64,000 bases of DNA, taken from Blattamonas nauphoetae. Lineage: Eukaryota; Preaxostyla; Oxymonadida. Position 1 is the first letter of the stretch. Each line of letters starts with the position of its first letter. The stretch covers positions 112,270-176,269 of the forward strand of contig JARBJD010000148.1 in assembly GCA_033064195.1 (NCBI GenBank), written 5' to 3'. A program made the translations under genes and the position numbers. The notes beneath the pieces were generated by a model. The model had not been told where the DNA came from, did no database searches, and saw only the letters and a program-made list of their open reading frames with translations. Of the stretch, positions 9,959 through 24,200 are shown in pieces.

Positions 9959-12900
9959 ATGAGTCGCTTCTCACCATCCAAAGATCGTCGAATTGGACAG
10001 GCGACATCCACAAGATCCCGCTCATCTCTTTCCCAAAATGCCGTTAATTCCCAACAGGTTGGCCCCCCAAAAGGAACTTTTACTGACGAAGAGCTTGCTG
10101 AGAAATCTAAACGACTGAGTGTATGATTTCTTCACATTTCAACATCTCAAACCAGGAAACTCACACCATTGCGACACGAGAAGCAATCAAAGCTAATACA
10201 TCACGAATTATTGCCGCGAAACTCAAGGGTACCGTCTTCACTACTTTTATTTCCCTTATTTCCCAGTTCTTGGAACACAGTCAGCATCCGATCCATTTGA
10301 AGAAGATACCAAACTATGGAAGAAGAGTTCACAGATCAACGCTCAACTGAAGGAACTCCAACAGGAGAAGCACGGTGGGGGTTCGTATTCATCAGTCCCA
10401 TCCCACGCCAAAAGACAGGAGAAGCTCTGGAAATTGACGCTTCCCATAAAACCTGACAGTGATGCGACATTGTCCCTAAATGATCAAATAATCGACCAAG
10501 CTCGTACAGAATTTGCTGTCCATTATTTGGAAACATCAAATATCCCTCCGACCCATGACAACATCAACTTGATCCGCGATCGAATAAAGATCGGAAAAGA
10601 GAATGTTCAACTTAGGACACTTTCACGTGGCTACCTGGAGAACTCTATTTTAATAGAAGCCAGCGGAATTAGGGATATTGGAGAAGTTCTTCAGCGAAAA
10701 TCTCAGGACACAGTTAAACATGTGATCAAAGTCGCCTCGATGAATGAATTGGCGCCCTTATCTGGTTCAGCGTCTCCGATGGGTCAATCAAGCTCAACAC
10801 AATCGTTTGCCCAATCTCCATCCGGTACATCACGTCAAAGGGCCATCGAAAGATTGGAAAAACGGGAGGCAAAGAAAAAGCAAGATTCGACGTCTTTAAA
10901 GATCCAATTAGCGAATGACCCAACACACGTGAAGAGAATGAGCAATGGGCTGCTCTTACCAAACGAATGGCTCCATGAAGTGCCTGATATCTCATCTCAC
11001 CTGTACACGCAGACTGTGTCGAGGATGGACGACCATTGGGAGTTCCAAAGGCATCAGCAGATGGAAAGAGGGGAGAAGACACCCGATGGGAAAAGAAGGA
11101 GAGGGGCGGAGAAGAGACAGCATCTGAATGAACAAGAAAGATGGAGGAGGAAGATCCGAACAAAGGATCAACCAATGTTCGTAAATGACATGAACAAACC
11201 AAAAAGCGAGGATCTATTGGAGAGGGAGAGGAGGACTAGAGAGCAACAACAACAACTCGAAACAAAGCAGGTTATGTTCGACAGAATCCATCGGATGAAG
11301 GAGGAAAAAAGTTACCTGAAGGGGGAATCGAAGCCCCCTTTGGATGGTACAGCCAAAGCAAAAGAACAACACGATCCCACACACACTGTCATCCTTTCCG
11401 AAGACCCACAAATCATGAAAACGGCCAACACTCCTCTCCCAACTGCGAAATCGATGACATCAGGCACGGCATCTGCTCTGATCTCAGCGATGAACACGAC
11501 ACGCCCTGACAACACCCCAACACGACGCGAAACCATCGGAGAATCATTTTTGGGGCATTTGGCGTCACTGGACTTGATCATCTCGCCAGAACTGATCGAG
11601 CGAGTGTGGGTGGAGTTTGGGCATCCTGGGGAGGACGTGGCTGAAGACACAAAATCGCAGACTGGACACGTCTCGTTCGAAATGGCATCGACTCACTCGA
11701 TTTCCAACCACTCCAATCATCAGTCACTCCCAATTCCTTCTCCTTCACCCTCTCTCCCCCTCCTCCAAGCTCTCCAAATCGACACACTGGGTGACGATCA
11801 ACAACCTCTCAATTCCGACTCCGATTCTCCCCACAACGTGATCCAATCGTCTTCAATGCTCGCAAAGCAAGCCAAAGACAAACAAGCAACAGCAGCGTTC
11901 ATGCTGGCATCTTCCAAATCCCCCAACGTGTACCTTCGATTCAAACAGATTTTGGAGAACGACGAAGCAGCCAAGGGTGGACACTTGCCGTCCGCTGGGA
12001 TGATGTGGGAGTGGATTGAGCAGCATTTTGTGTATCCGTTCAGTTTGAGGGATGACAGAGAGTTGAATAGTGAGTATTTGAGTTATATCAAAAGGAAGAG
12101 AAGATCACGGGTGGGAGTGAGAGAGAAGGAGATTAGGGAAGAAGAGGAGGAGGAGAGAGTGAATGAAGATGTGACGAGTGAAGAGTATTGGATGCGACAG
12201 CTCAAACAGATGCAGGACGAGATTGAGAGAGAGCAGAGAGAGATCCGACTTGAGCTTGACGAGGCACAAACACAAAACACAGCCAAACCAACATCGTCAA
12301 TGTCTGGCGACACCTTCTCGTCTTTCTCTCTCTCCACTTCCCAATTCTCAAAAAAACACGAACACACCGAAACACTCCATCCGATCACCAATCGCGATGC
12401 CGAGGAAAATGACGAAGAAGACGACTCTGCTTCGTTCGACGAGCTCCGCACAATCGTCCCCGACCCAACACCCGACGAGCTCTCCGTGTATCTCAAAGCG
12501 TTTGTTGCTGAGTTTCCATTTGATCGGCTGAATCATCGTGTGAATCGACAGTTCGTCACAACAGCGATTCATCTTCTGCACCATCCACTCTTCAACAGAA
12601 CACTCCGAATGACCATCCGACTTGTGTATTTCCTGTTTGTCATGCCTCTCTTCTTCCCCACTGTCGAGCCATCCAACCCACAAATTCCGAAATATGGGGC
12701 AGACCGGTTCGGATACAACGACGACCCAACATGGATGGATCCACGCTTCTCGTTCTGCTTCATGTCGAACGCAGACAAAGAACAGTTCATCTCCGAACTC
12801 TCTCCCCCTCTCCGCTTGCTTCTCGAAGAAACGCCACATTCAATCCATGTCATCTCTCATCCACCCACTGATCATCAAACTCCACAGAAAAGAGCAACAT

Positions 12901-14963
12901 CTTCCGTCACAAGTGTCCGACTTGTCACTGTCCCAAAAGGAGCCAAGAGAGGAGGAGAGAGATATGGACAGCAGGAAGAGGATGATGAAAGGGAGGAGAA
13001 CGTGTTTCAGATGGAGACGAGGGAGGAAGAGGGAGGCAGACCACTCACACCCGTCTTTCAAGACGACGAAACTGATTTTGGTCACATTGTGGGCAATGTC
13101 GCGTTCAAACAACACAAACCAGCTCGACTGGACATTCACACCGACTCGAAAGTTGAACTGTACACTCCATCGCGCTCCCCTTTCTATCCTCCCGTCTCCC
13201 CACAAATCGTTCTGTCGTTGATTTCTCCGACATCTGTGAACAGCCGACACTTCCCCCCTCACACTGCACACAGTCAGCATTTCCCACTCTCGCCGGCGAT
13301 GGAGACGATGCGAGCAGTGGCTTCCTCTTCACCGTTCTCAGCTCTTCCTGAAGTCATCCCTCCTTTCTCATCTTCGTTGATTGACCAGACGTTCTTGTCT
13401 CTCGCCCATTCCTTCGCTCCTCTCTTCCAACTCATCTCCTCCTTCCGCGAGGCCGGTTTGACCCTCTTTCTTCCACTTGCCATCCTCGCCATTCAGAGCA
13501 TCACACGCGCTGTTCTCGAACGGACTTACGGAACAGGCATTTCTGAAAACAAAAGCAAGTTGGACGGCTGCATCGAATGGAAGTTCACGCTCAAACAGAT
13601 CACTCACTTTCTGTCTTCTGTTTTCGATCCATCCAAATCAGCTCAACGCTTCTCGGCGCTTGAATCGTCCATCCAGTCCATCACTCTCCTTTCACACGAA
13701 GGCCCCCGACAATCTCAGAACAGGATGTCGAGAAACGAAGAAGACGAAACAAGCAAACACACCGGCCAATCATCTCTTTACTTCTCGATCTCTCCTTTCG
13801 TTGAATCTGTCGTCTCGTCTTCGTCAAGCGCTGGAACCAGAAGGATCCTCTCCAACGCCGGCAAGAAGACACCCACCGAAGACAAACCAGAACAAAAACA
13901 ACAATTTGGGCTAAATCCGAAATGGAGTGTCTCGTCGCTCTCCTCTTTGCTTTGTGATGAGTCGAAGAACGCTCTGTTCTTGTTGTCTGTGGCTGTTCGG
14001 AAGAAACGCGCCCCACCGCCGACAGATGGACGATATCGGGATGTGAACTCGACAGTGGTGGAGAAGAAGAGGGAAGTGATGGTTGTGCGGAAGGAGGACA
14101 GAGGGAAGAGGAAGAGAGAGGAGAAGGAGATTGAGTACACGATGGATGTGATGAAGAAGAAAAGCGATTCTCTGCTCTCCAAACTCGACGATCTGTGGAA
14201 TGTGTTGAAAGACAACACAATCGCTGACACGACGTGCATCACCGAAGACAACCTCGCTTCAGTTCTCTTCATGCAGGAAGTTCACCCAATCGACACTTCC
14301 GTTGAACGCAGGTCTTTTCGCGACACACCAAAGCAACGCCAGTTTCGGTCAAAATCGTCAATCTCAGCGTTTCCGAGCAAGAAGGGAAAGAGGAATGGAT
14401 CGCCAGCCGACACACTCTCAAAATCGACAATTTCGACGCTGGAAAGACAGATGGAAGAGAGGCGAAGACTCAGAGAGGAGATTGGAAGGAAAGAGAAGGC
14501 GATCCAGAACGATTTGGAACACGCCGAAGCAGACTGGCTAAATTCTCTCTCACGATCGAAAAAGAGCGATCTTCTGCGATGGTCCACCAGCGATGATTTC
14601 ACTCGCACATCCATCGGAAGCGAGTTCCTGCCAACACGCATGTCTTTCCCAGCTCCTTCATCTTCCACAATCACCCCACTCAACTCCTCCTTCCAAAGTA
14701 CTCATCACACCGTCCTTCCACACATCCAACAACCTCGTCGCCCTCCTCAGCTTCCAGTCCAGCGAAGGGCGACGGAACCACACCACACAGCATTCCACTT
14801 CAAGCAGGGTCGCTTGAAACCTCTTCCAATTGTGCGGAGTGACGAGGAGATTAGGAAGTTGGATGAGGAGGAGAGGATGCTGAGGACAGGATCAGTCGCT
14901 CCTCCACGCTCGCTCGTTGCTGCTTCGCATGGAGAGATGAATCTTGCGAATCTCAGAGATTGA
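9959..14963 (+). CDS. Hypothetical large low-complexity protein, 1643 aa, three exons
   Basis: ATG 9959 (MSRFSPSKDRR). Short introns lie at 10121-10155 and 10229-10266, then one exon runs to TGA at 14963. The first ~250 residues look conserved and helical (LSLNDQIIDQARTEFAVHYL, GIRDIGEVLQRKSQDTV). They are followed by charged coiled coils (EKREAKKKQDSTSLKIQLAN, EIREEEEEERVNEDVTSEEY). A compact hydrophobic core around 12480-12840 (FVAEFPFDRLNHRVNRQFVT, MTIRLVYFLFVMPLFFPTVE, WMDPRFSFCFMSNADKEQF) is the most likely folded domain. The remainder is Ser/Pro/Glu-rich and probably disordered. I do not recognise the family. It follows Sec1 on the same strand with 246 bp between them and converges on the PARP-like gene with 97 bp between stops. 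Confidence 0.7.
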
Positions 14964-15060
14964 TTTTTCTTATGTTGTCTTCTTTTTATTCGTAATAGTG
15001 TTCTTTTCTCTCTTCATTTCATCAAACTAGCCAACAGAACTTGATTGTGAAGTCACCGTT

Positions 15061-18000
15061 TCAAGAAAAATGAAGCAGATACCGAACTCGCACCTGTTCT
15101 GGAGCGAGGACAATGTATTCATTGTGTCTAACTCCCCCGAAAGGACATGCAACTGGTCTCTGCATCCCATGAAACTCCGTAAATGGTGGGGTTGATCTGT
15201 AATCCCTGAACTCATGACAATACTTGTGCTTGTGACCGGAGGGAGGTCCCAATGCCACCTCGCACATGCTCACAACACTTCCGTTTTGGAGTCCCCCATA
15301 GCCATGCAAACCTATGTACTGCATCGCTTTCTCCAACCTGTCTGCAAAGAAGATGCCATAGTGCGGTTGATCCTGATCAGCAGAAACAAACTTGTCCAAT
15401 CCGTGTGGCTGGAGTCCACCCGACAGAATGCTCAGCCAATTGCCAACCGCGGATCCGTGAAAGAGAAGACGATGGTCAGTGACTTTGGCACATTTCCTCA
15501 TTCGGAAATCGTCGTCTGGTCTGTTCAGCTCAAAGATTGTGACATTACGACCAGTGTTCATGCCAATGCTGTTCATGAGAGAGTTGAAGTCAGGATGTTG
15601 CCTGTCAACAACTGTGATTTGGGTGTTGAGGACGCGGAGAAGAAGAAGGGATGCAGATTTGAGATCCAGTTGCGGTTGTGGATTCTGTCCATCCAGATTC
15701 GAGAAACCAATCACAAATTTGACCAGCTGCCTCACCTTCGCGTTGACCGAACTGGCCACATTGGCTCGTGTCAGTTCGGGGGCGTTCTCGTCGCCTGCAA
15801 TGAGCTTGTTGAATCTGTCACACAGCGTTTGCATCTCTCCTCCCATCTGATCCAATCCAATCCGTCTTTTGATCAACGCCAGCACACTCGTCGCTTCCAC
15901 AACTGCCCTCGGCTCAGGGTCAGTTCTGTCTGGTCTGGGTGGAGCAACTGGTTGTTGGGGTTGGGGACCATGATAAGGAAACAACACGTTCTGAAGTCGG
16001 TTGTGTCTGACCATCCCAGTTAGGATGTTGAGATGATTTCCCTTGCCTTGGTCTTGACTCGGGGATGCGAGTTGTTGGAGGAAGGGAATGATTGTGTCTG
16101 GATGGGAGAGTTCGTATTCTCTCCATCTCTCCATTTCTTCCAGTTCGTATCGCTCTTCTGCCTCCGTGTCGTCTTCGCTGACCTTTGCGTATTTTGTATC
16201 TGTAAGGATTTTATTCCAAGTTGAGTAGCCAATCGATTCACATTCACGTTTAAAAACTGTTCGTCCTTCCGAGATAGTTGAGCAAGCAATAATTCGGTAT
16301 GAAAATGTGGTTGTGTTCACCGAAGGGAGGTCAAGCTGATTTAGGAAATGTTCCGGCATCCAATTCAACAAAGGTGTAGAAGGTTTTTTCTGCACGTGGA
16401 GAACGTAAATGCTTCTTTCGCTTGGGATGATCTCGACCCCATTATCAATTCTCCTTTGAACCAAAAGTTGGAGTGTATGAGGACTGCATTCATGCCCAGC
16501 AGCATCTTTGTGTATCACTACTATATTGTGATAAAATTCATCATGGGACTTCCATACAAGACATTTCTCTGGGAGAAAGAAACACCGTGACGTTCTTTTG
16601 GGCCCCAGTTTGACTTGAAGAACCTCGTTTGGGAGAGATCGCTGAATTTTGGCTGTAGAAGTAAAAAAGAGTCAAATAATGACAAAAAGAGTACAATATG
16701 ATGATGGCGAGCGAAAAGACAAAACGTGGTGGGATATCTTTCAGAAGTGACCTTTTCATGTTTCCTGGATTCAGATGATATTCCGCGATGAACTCCTGAA
16801 AAGCTGATGTCTCAAAATCTTTGAAATACGCCGTGGTTCGATGAACGATCGGCTTTCCTGTGAGTGGGCAGAGATCTTGACGGCGCTCAACGATTATGGG
16901 TTGTTCCGGGACTGTTGCTTTGTTTAGACGAAGACTGTCCTGTTTGGTTTTGATTCTGGAAAATTTTGATTCGACAACTCTTGGAATTCTTGGGATGGAT
17001 TGGATCGGTTCTGAGATGGCAGGTGATTGGGACTCCTGAGAAGATTGGACTGAGACCTGTGATATCTGAGTATGTTGTAGAGCGGATGTTTGTTGTGGAT
17101 GAACAGATTGTTGTAGAGGCTGAGATTGTGATTGGAAGAGGATTTGTTGCGAATCAGAAATTGTTTGGGAGAGAAGAAGTTTTTGTTGAGGGTGAACTTG
17201 CTGTTGGGGTACTGAATAACATGGTGGAATCATCTGTGCTGTTGATAAGTTCAGTTGAACAGGCACAGATGGTTGCGATGTTGGAGGACAATATGTCCCT
17301 TGACTGTGCAGCATGGATGTCGCAGAAGGATATGAAGGGACCGAAGAGGATAAAGTGTGACTAAGAATTGCCGTTGGGGGTGGAGGTGGCGGTGGATAGA
17401 ACGAGTTTTGGTGAGCGACAGCGATGAGAGTGTGGCAATGACAAGGATTGATATTGTCAAGTCTGACAACAACCTCGGTGATGCCTGATAGACATGTAAT
17501 GAAAAATGACGATCGAAATCGAGAATAAATACCTTCTGGTGTCCACATTTCGGTCCAGACCAGTTGCCACAACTCAGGTGTTTCGACTCTAAGGATCATA
17601 TGATCCTGCCAAACTGCCCAGACAAACAAATATCGATGACTGACATTGAAAGGAAGACCTGTGAACGTCGCATTGAATGGGGTGAAGACGACATCAATAC
17701 AACTGTCATTTTCATAAGATTGCTTTTCAAAGCGACCGTACATTGTCATGGAAGTTCCACATAACTCTTTCTTAAATCGGGCGGCCAGGTATTCCGTGAT
17801 TCGTTGACGAAGAGAATTCTTGAGTGATGTGGGAGTTGGCGTGACCATGTAGTTTCGATTTGAATCAAATGAAAGTGCTCTTAGTTGAAAAATGTCGTCT
17901 AAAAAGGTAATAATTACACAAAAAGTACTTTCTATTCCATATATCGTTCCTTGAAACCAGAATGTGGATCCAGGCTCTTTTGGGTAAACATATCCTTGTA

Positions 18001-18244
18001 GTGTGACTGGGTCGGCAAATAAATGGATTTCTGTTTTTTGTGTTGGAACATTATCCGGATCATCCGCTAGGATTTGGTAATAAGGCTCTCGAAAGTCTTT
18101 GAGATAGCCCCACCATGTGTAGACCTGTTGTGGTCTATCCAGTTGGAAATGACTGTGCAAAAGTTCTGGATTTCGCAATGAAAATGTTTTTTCATAATGA
18201 TCAAAACAGGAGAAGTCAATTTGGCTGATATGGACTGGTGGCAT
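15061..18244 (-). CDS. PARP-like ADP-ribosyltransferase with large novel N-terminus, 1036 aa
   Basis: Two exons (16726-18244 and 15061-16652) joined by a 73-nt intron (16653-16725, GTTTTG..CTACAG) give one 1037-codon frame ending TGA. The last ~135 residues are a PARP catalytic domain: LLFHGS (His ~905), HYGIFFAD, KAMQY, and NEYIVLAPEQVRVRYLL (Glu ~1018). The Glu suggests poly- rather than mono-ADP-ribosylation potential. The Tyr of the H-Y-E triad (Y896 of human PARP1, in GIYFAD) is Phe here (~941), and the following Ser of SKSANY is Ala, while the stacking Tyr (~952) is kept. A helical region before it (LALIKRRIGLDQMGGEMQ) may be the PARP regulatory domain. The first ~500 residues include a Gln/Pro-rich linker and match no family I know. 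Confidence 0.88.
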
Positions 18245-18284
18245 AACATGATCAAACTATAATTTGTCTTCATCATCCACCACA
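18245..18284. promoter_or_regulatory. 40-bp bidirectional intergenic region
   Basis: Only 40 bp separate the start codon of the PARP-like gene (minus) from that of the TmcB-like gene (plus). Both promoters must lie here or inside the genes. The stretch is AT-rich (ATCAAACTATAATTTGTC) but shows no TATA box I would call with confidence. Confidence 0.4.
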
Positions 18285-21200
18285 ATGTCTAAAGAGGACC
18301 ATCAGAGATCGGTTGCGAGGTCGGTCTCCTCTTTGTCAACAGCCGCCAATGCTTTAACTGTCGTACGATTCAACCCTGTGGATGAACTGTCTGTTCTCTC
18401 TCATTTTTGAAATCTCGTCTCTTCGCATAATAGCCTCTTTGCCACAGTGTACACTTTGCATAAAGTGTGTTACATCTTCTTCATTTTTATACATCTTTTT
18501 TATCATCCGAAACTTCAGGAAAAACCGATGTCCAACTTTTTTTATTTTGTTTGGCTGGCCTTGACGTTCTTCAACCTCAGCGGAATTGCTGTTGTTTGGG
18601 GGAAGTACCCTTTTCACAAAAACATTGCTTCTGTTGCTCATGGGATATTTCAGTATGATCTCACTCTTTTTCAACAACTCCCAGATACACCGATTTCACC
18701 ATTTCCTGGATGCACAATCTATTCCTTCTCCCAATGATCGCCATTTTCGGAGTATTAACACTCATCAGCCTCATTGTCATCATTATTTCCACCATTTTCG
18801 TCAAAACCGAAAAGCCAGTTCCAACCAAACTCGCGTCACTCATCCGCGTCATCTCGATGCTAATGGCCTACCCTTTCTACATGCCCTCGCTGAATGCTTT
18901 CCTCGGAGGTCTTAATTGCATTCGTAAGGACGGCCTAGTCGGGATGGACTGCGACGACAGTCTGATGATGGTCAACCTGATTGTGGGCCTCGTCTGCGCT
19001 GTCCTCCTCGCACTGTTTACATTACTTGTCAGATTCTTTGTTTTCCCTTTTAACTCTCGCAAAGATGGACTTTTCGCGTCGCAAACGGGTATCTTTAATA
19101 CTTTTGTTTGGCTCGTTACAACAGCAATGCCCATCCTTACAATCTTTCTTAAGTCGACTCCACAGTTCGTCTGCCTCGCCGGACTGGTCCTCTCTCTCGG
19201 CCTCTTCATTTACGCCTTCTTTCTACTTCCGTTTTACTCAGACATCTCAAACGCAGTCTGTGCAGCTGTGTTTGCTGATGTCGCTGTCTTCCATCTGATT
19301 GGCATGATTTGGTCCTTCGTCGGCAACGACAAACTTTGGCTTAATACCATCCTCTGGGTTGTCTGGGGACTCGCCTTCGTCGGCGTTCCCGTCGGCGTGT
19401 TCTTCGGGACTCGCGCGTACGCCCGTGCTCAATGGGCGACAAGACCCGGCGAACCTATCCCATACATCCACAAAAAGGAGGTTGCCGATGCCCCTGCCAT
19501 TCTGTCTGCCCAGCCGACACTCACCCCCAAAATTCAGCCTTCAATACCGCCTTTTGGGAGTCTGTCGCAAGGACCAGTTTCTTCGCGTGCGCCTCTGACA
19601 CCTGCCGTGCAACAACCATCGATTAATCTCCCACAGGCAGCATTGTCATCGAGACGAGAATCGAACGAAACGTCACTCCTTTTTCCAACGATGGAACACA
19701 ATAAACTATCCCCAACCGAAGTGGAGATGGAAGAATTCACAAATATCAACTCCACCACACCTCGGATCGATCCTCCCCACCTCGTCACAGCAACCGTCTC
19801 CTCCCCATCTGCATCAGCCGAACCCACCCCTTCAGCGTCCTACCAACCATCTGTGGGCGGTCTTGGGATGATGGGCACTCCCAAAATCCAAACTGGAACG
19901 TCGGGTTTAACGCACCCGCAGAGTGCGCAGACTCGATCAACCAGTGGCCAACCGTCCCTCGCTCCAACTTACAACGCTCAACAGCGCCGGCCTTCCCTCC
20001 AACTTCAAACAGGTCCCTCAAAATCACCAAGATCCAATGCTCCTGGCCAGTCTGTCCAGTCCAAGCTCCTGAGCGAGCAAGTCAACAGAAAAGTGCCAAA
20101 ATACACCAACCCACGGCAGGTGCAAGAAGCTATCAAATTTCTTGTTGAGAAAGAGTGCAGGAAGAACAGAGACTATGTTTCACTCGCCGACGAGATCCTC
20201 ACAAGTGCCCAGAAGAAGATGCCGACATCGTCCGAATTGTGGATCTGCTCGGCTTTCTTCTACCTTTCCCACACAAACAGCCAGATGAAGATGGGAGACT
20301 GTCTTCGCACAGCCAACCAGTGTGTGCCGTCATTGCACGAAAGATGGGTTGTGTACGCGCTGATGAGAGACATGGAGCGAAAGACGAGTGCGCAGGGTGG
20401 ACAGAACTCACAGGGCGTGTCATTCAAGCTCAACGTTGCCAAAGCAACGAAGGCCCACGACATGTCTCGCGCGTACCTTCAGCAAGCATATCTCCTTCTG
20501 TCCAAAGAGAACATGGATTTGGATCGAATCATGTTGTTTCTGGACAAAGCGATTGGGTTTGAGAAGGAGGCCCACGAGATCTATCAATCACTCCTTCGGC
20601 AGTATCCGAACAGCGCGCAGGTCCTTCGAGGATTTGGGGCGTTGATCAGAGATATCTACAGAGACGACGACACTGCTATGATGATGTTCACGGAAGCGAA
20701 TATTATTGAAGAAGACACGACAGTGACAGAGACGATGAGCAGAGTGAGTGGAGGAAGCAAACTGTCGAGTATTGCTGGACAATCGACAGGCCAGCCGAAG
20801 AAAAAGAAGAAGAGAAATCGTTCGGGAACGACGATCCAGCTCGACGAAGACAAGAAAAAGCTTCTTCCCATGTTCATCCCAATCGTGGTCATCTCCGGCG
20901 TGGTCATTGTGGGTGCAATGGTTGTGATGTTCATCATTGTGACAGTCACATTCGATGCCTGCGCCACAACCACACTGCAAGTCACCAAGTTCTCTGAAAT
21001 CATCACCTCCATCCTCGACATGGTGCTGTACGCCAACTTCTACATCCTCCGAACTGATCACGATCAGACATACTTCGACAATTTGGGCTGCACATTCATT
21101 CCCATCGACTGGCAGATCAAAGAGACGTTCAAGGACAGGTCAGGGAAGCTGGGGGAGGGTTTGCATGTCATTTACAAAGACGCAGTTGCCACCAGCGAGT

Positions 21201-24200
21201 TCCAGATCATGGAATATGAAGAAATTCCCAACCTCATCCCAGCATATCAAGAGGTGCAAGTCGGATCAGCAAGACAAATGCGAGTCACAGGGACCACGCC
21301 TGTCTTTGTGAACTTGATCGATTTCATCAACAACATCGCCAACGTCGCTTCCCTCATCTACAACGACGGCTTTTGGAACACCACCGAATGGAAAGGACAG
21401 CCAGTTCAGCTGTATTACCTTATTCTCAACGGTCCAGTGGCCGCGACCGAGCGAATGAAGATTGCGTGTCTTGTGTTTTCAGGCAATTCGGAGGGTGATT
21501 CGAGACAGATGCAGATTGTCGATATCATCGTTGGAGTGGCTTCGATCGTTTTTCCCATCATTCTTCTTCTCGCACAGTACATCCAGACAATCTCCTCGCT
21601 CAAACGGGAGAGGAGAGAAATCTTCTTCCAGATCGCCATTGCGAGGAAGGATGATGTGCTACGATTGAAGCAGAGATTGGATGACTCGGAGAGTGGAGTT
21701 GATGACGAAACGAACATGTCGACACGCTTTGGAACAACGACCAATCAGACCAACACAGAGACCAACAATTCGAACGATGAAGAAGGAGCGGACGGGGAAG
21801 GACTGGACTCAGCTAGAGCTCAACATGACGAGGAGGAGAAGTTGAAAATGCAGTTGATTGCACAGGGAATGAATCCGCAGATGATTGCGATGATGCAGAT
21901 GCAGGGCATGTCGCTTCAGCAGATCTCAGAGATGATGGGGAAGAAGAAGGAGGAAGAGGATGAAGATGAGGAAGAGGAAAAGAAAGAAGAGAAAAACAAG
22001 GAAGAAGAAAAGGAAGAGACACGATCGCAAAGACTAAAACGAGAAGCCGAAGAGAAGAAGAAGGCAGAGGAAGAGGAGAAGAAAGCGAAGAAGAACAAGA
22101 AGGGACTGGATCACCTGACTCCCCATCAGCAAGAGATATACGAGCGTGTCTACAACATGTCAGGAATCATCGCTGCCTCGTTCTTTGTTCGTGTCATCAT
22201 CGGATTCATTCTGATTGTGGTCGGTTTGGCTCAATTTCGTTCATTCTCATGTTTCCCTTTCTCTCAATTTAGGTGCTCTCTTCTTTTACCTCATCGCGTA
22301 CTTCGCCTGCGACAGCGCTGTGAAGTACTACAACTCTGTCATCCTCACTGCTTACAAAGTATGCTGTCCACCATCTCTCATTTCTCTCACACATCGTCTT
22401 CCTCTTTCTTTCCCTTGTCCTTCTCTTCCATCTCATTCTCATCTTCTTCCTCCCAACCCTCATTTCTTCTTCTCATCTCTCTCCTTCCCTCCCCTCGCAG
22501 TGTGTCGTCGCCGAGCAGATGGGCCTCCTCGCCATCAGCATTGCCAACTCCATCAACTACGAGATCCCCGGCATCTACACAACTGTGCCCTACGCTGGAG
22601 GTCCATGGCTCGACAGCAGACATCTCAGCTCGGACATGGGACTCATTCAGACGCTGCTCAGCGAAGAGGTCTGTGATTGATTGGGAGACTTGGGGGAAGT
22701 TGTCCTTTCTCTCCTCTCTTTCTCTGTTTCTGTAGTGTTTTTCTTCAGTTCTCTTCTCTTCTTCTCTGTCCATCTCATATTTCTCATCCATCCTCATCTC
22801 TCCTCCCTTCCGCTCAGCTCGAGTACTTCAACGCCATCGACCAACTTGTCAGCCAGGGTTCCGATTCCGTCAACGTGTACCCAACTGGCGACGAAGACTT
22901 CGATGGATTGACCGTCGTCGCGACGATCAAGAAAGGAAGCACAGCAAACGCAATCATGTACGAAGTATGTTCACTACATGTTCTCTTCATCCCTTCTCTC
23001 CCTTGTCATCATTTCCCTTCTCCTCTCTCCCCTCCCATCATTTCGCTTCTCCTCTCTCCCTTCCCATCTAGTCACGCGAATGCTTCCAACTCGACGACGG
23101 CGACTGTGACGTGAAGAACAGAATCTACGGCCAGACAGGCAATTACAGCGGATTGCAGGCACTCGTTCTGAAGTTCAAAGAGTCTGCACGTTCGGTTGCT
23201 GACTCGACAGAACCGTACTCGGGAATCTCCATCGGCTCAGAGCACATTCAAGTTTGTTCCTATGTTCACACACTCGTCTTCACATTTTTCTCTTATCCGT
23301 CTCACCATTCGTTCTCTTCATCATCCCTTCTCTCCTTTTCCCTCCTTCCCTCTTCACTCTCTTCCTCTCCATCCTTCTCAGATCATGGGATCCCTCCTCA
23401 CTTACGACCTGCGTGGTGGCTTCCTTGCCCTCCAAAACGCAGTTGTGGATGAAATGAACACAGCCATCGATCTGTTCCGTGCTCTTCTGATTGTCTCGTT
23501 CATCGTTGCCATCGTCCTCAACCTTCTCGCCTTCGTTGCGTTCATCGTCCCAACCAAGTCCATCCTCGCCAAAGTCGCAAACTCAACAGAGGCAATGCGA
23601 GACATCGACCCAGCGGCAGATGCAGCAGACAGAACAGGGATGGGTCAGGCTGCGTGGAAGGAGGAATACACGTCTGATTGCATCAGATTCGACCACGAAC
23701 ACAAAATCATCCTTCACGCCCTCGCCGCGACGTGTGGGTGCCTCGACACGTCGATGGAAGTCGTCCCTTCTGTGGAGTCGCTGAAAGAGGTGGCGGACGA
23801 CGAGACGAAGGAGATGCTGGACCAGGCGATCAATCTGTTCATGGTGAAAGGAGATGGGGCAGCGAAGGTTGCTGACGATGAGGTCAAGCAGAAAGAGAAG
23901 GCCAAGGTGCTCTTGAGTGTCCTCGCTCTTCTCGTCAAATCGACATTCTCTGGCTTCCACGACGAAGAACAAATCATCCAGAAATACAAAATCCAGCGTG
24001 CTCATCGCCGTGGCCACTACAAAGCCCACTCTGCCCATCTCCGAAAACTTCAAAAGGAGTCCCTCGGGATCGCCAAGTTCGTCCGAGGAGGAAAACCTGT
24101 TCCGGCGGCCCATGGTCAAAACCTCATCCAGATGTACACCCAGTGGCTGACCGAGCATGTCACAAAGGTGGACAGAGAGCTGTCGGCGCTGCTTGCTGGG

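Noticed and set aside
17925-17945. A 19-nt intron (GTAATT..TTTTTAG) inside the PARP-like gene
   Set aside because: The segment resembles an intron, but the frame is open without splicing and 19 nt is shorter than any intron supported here.
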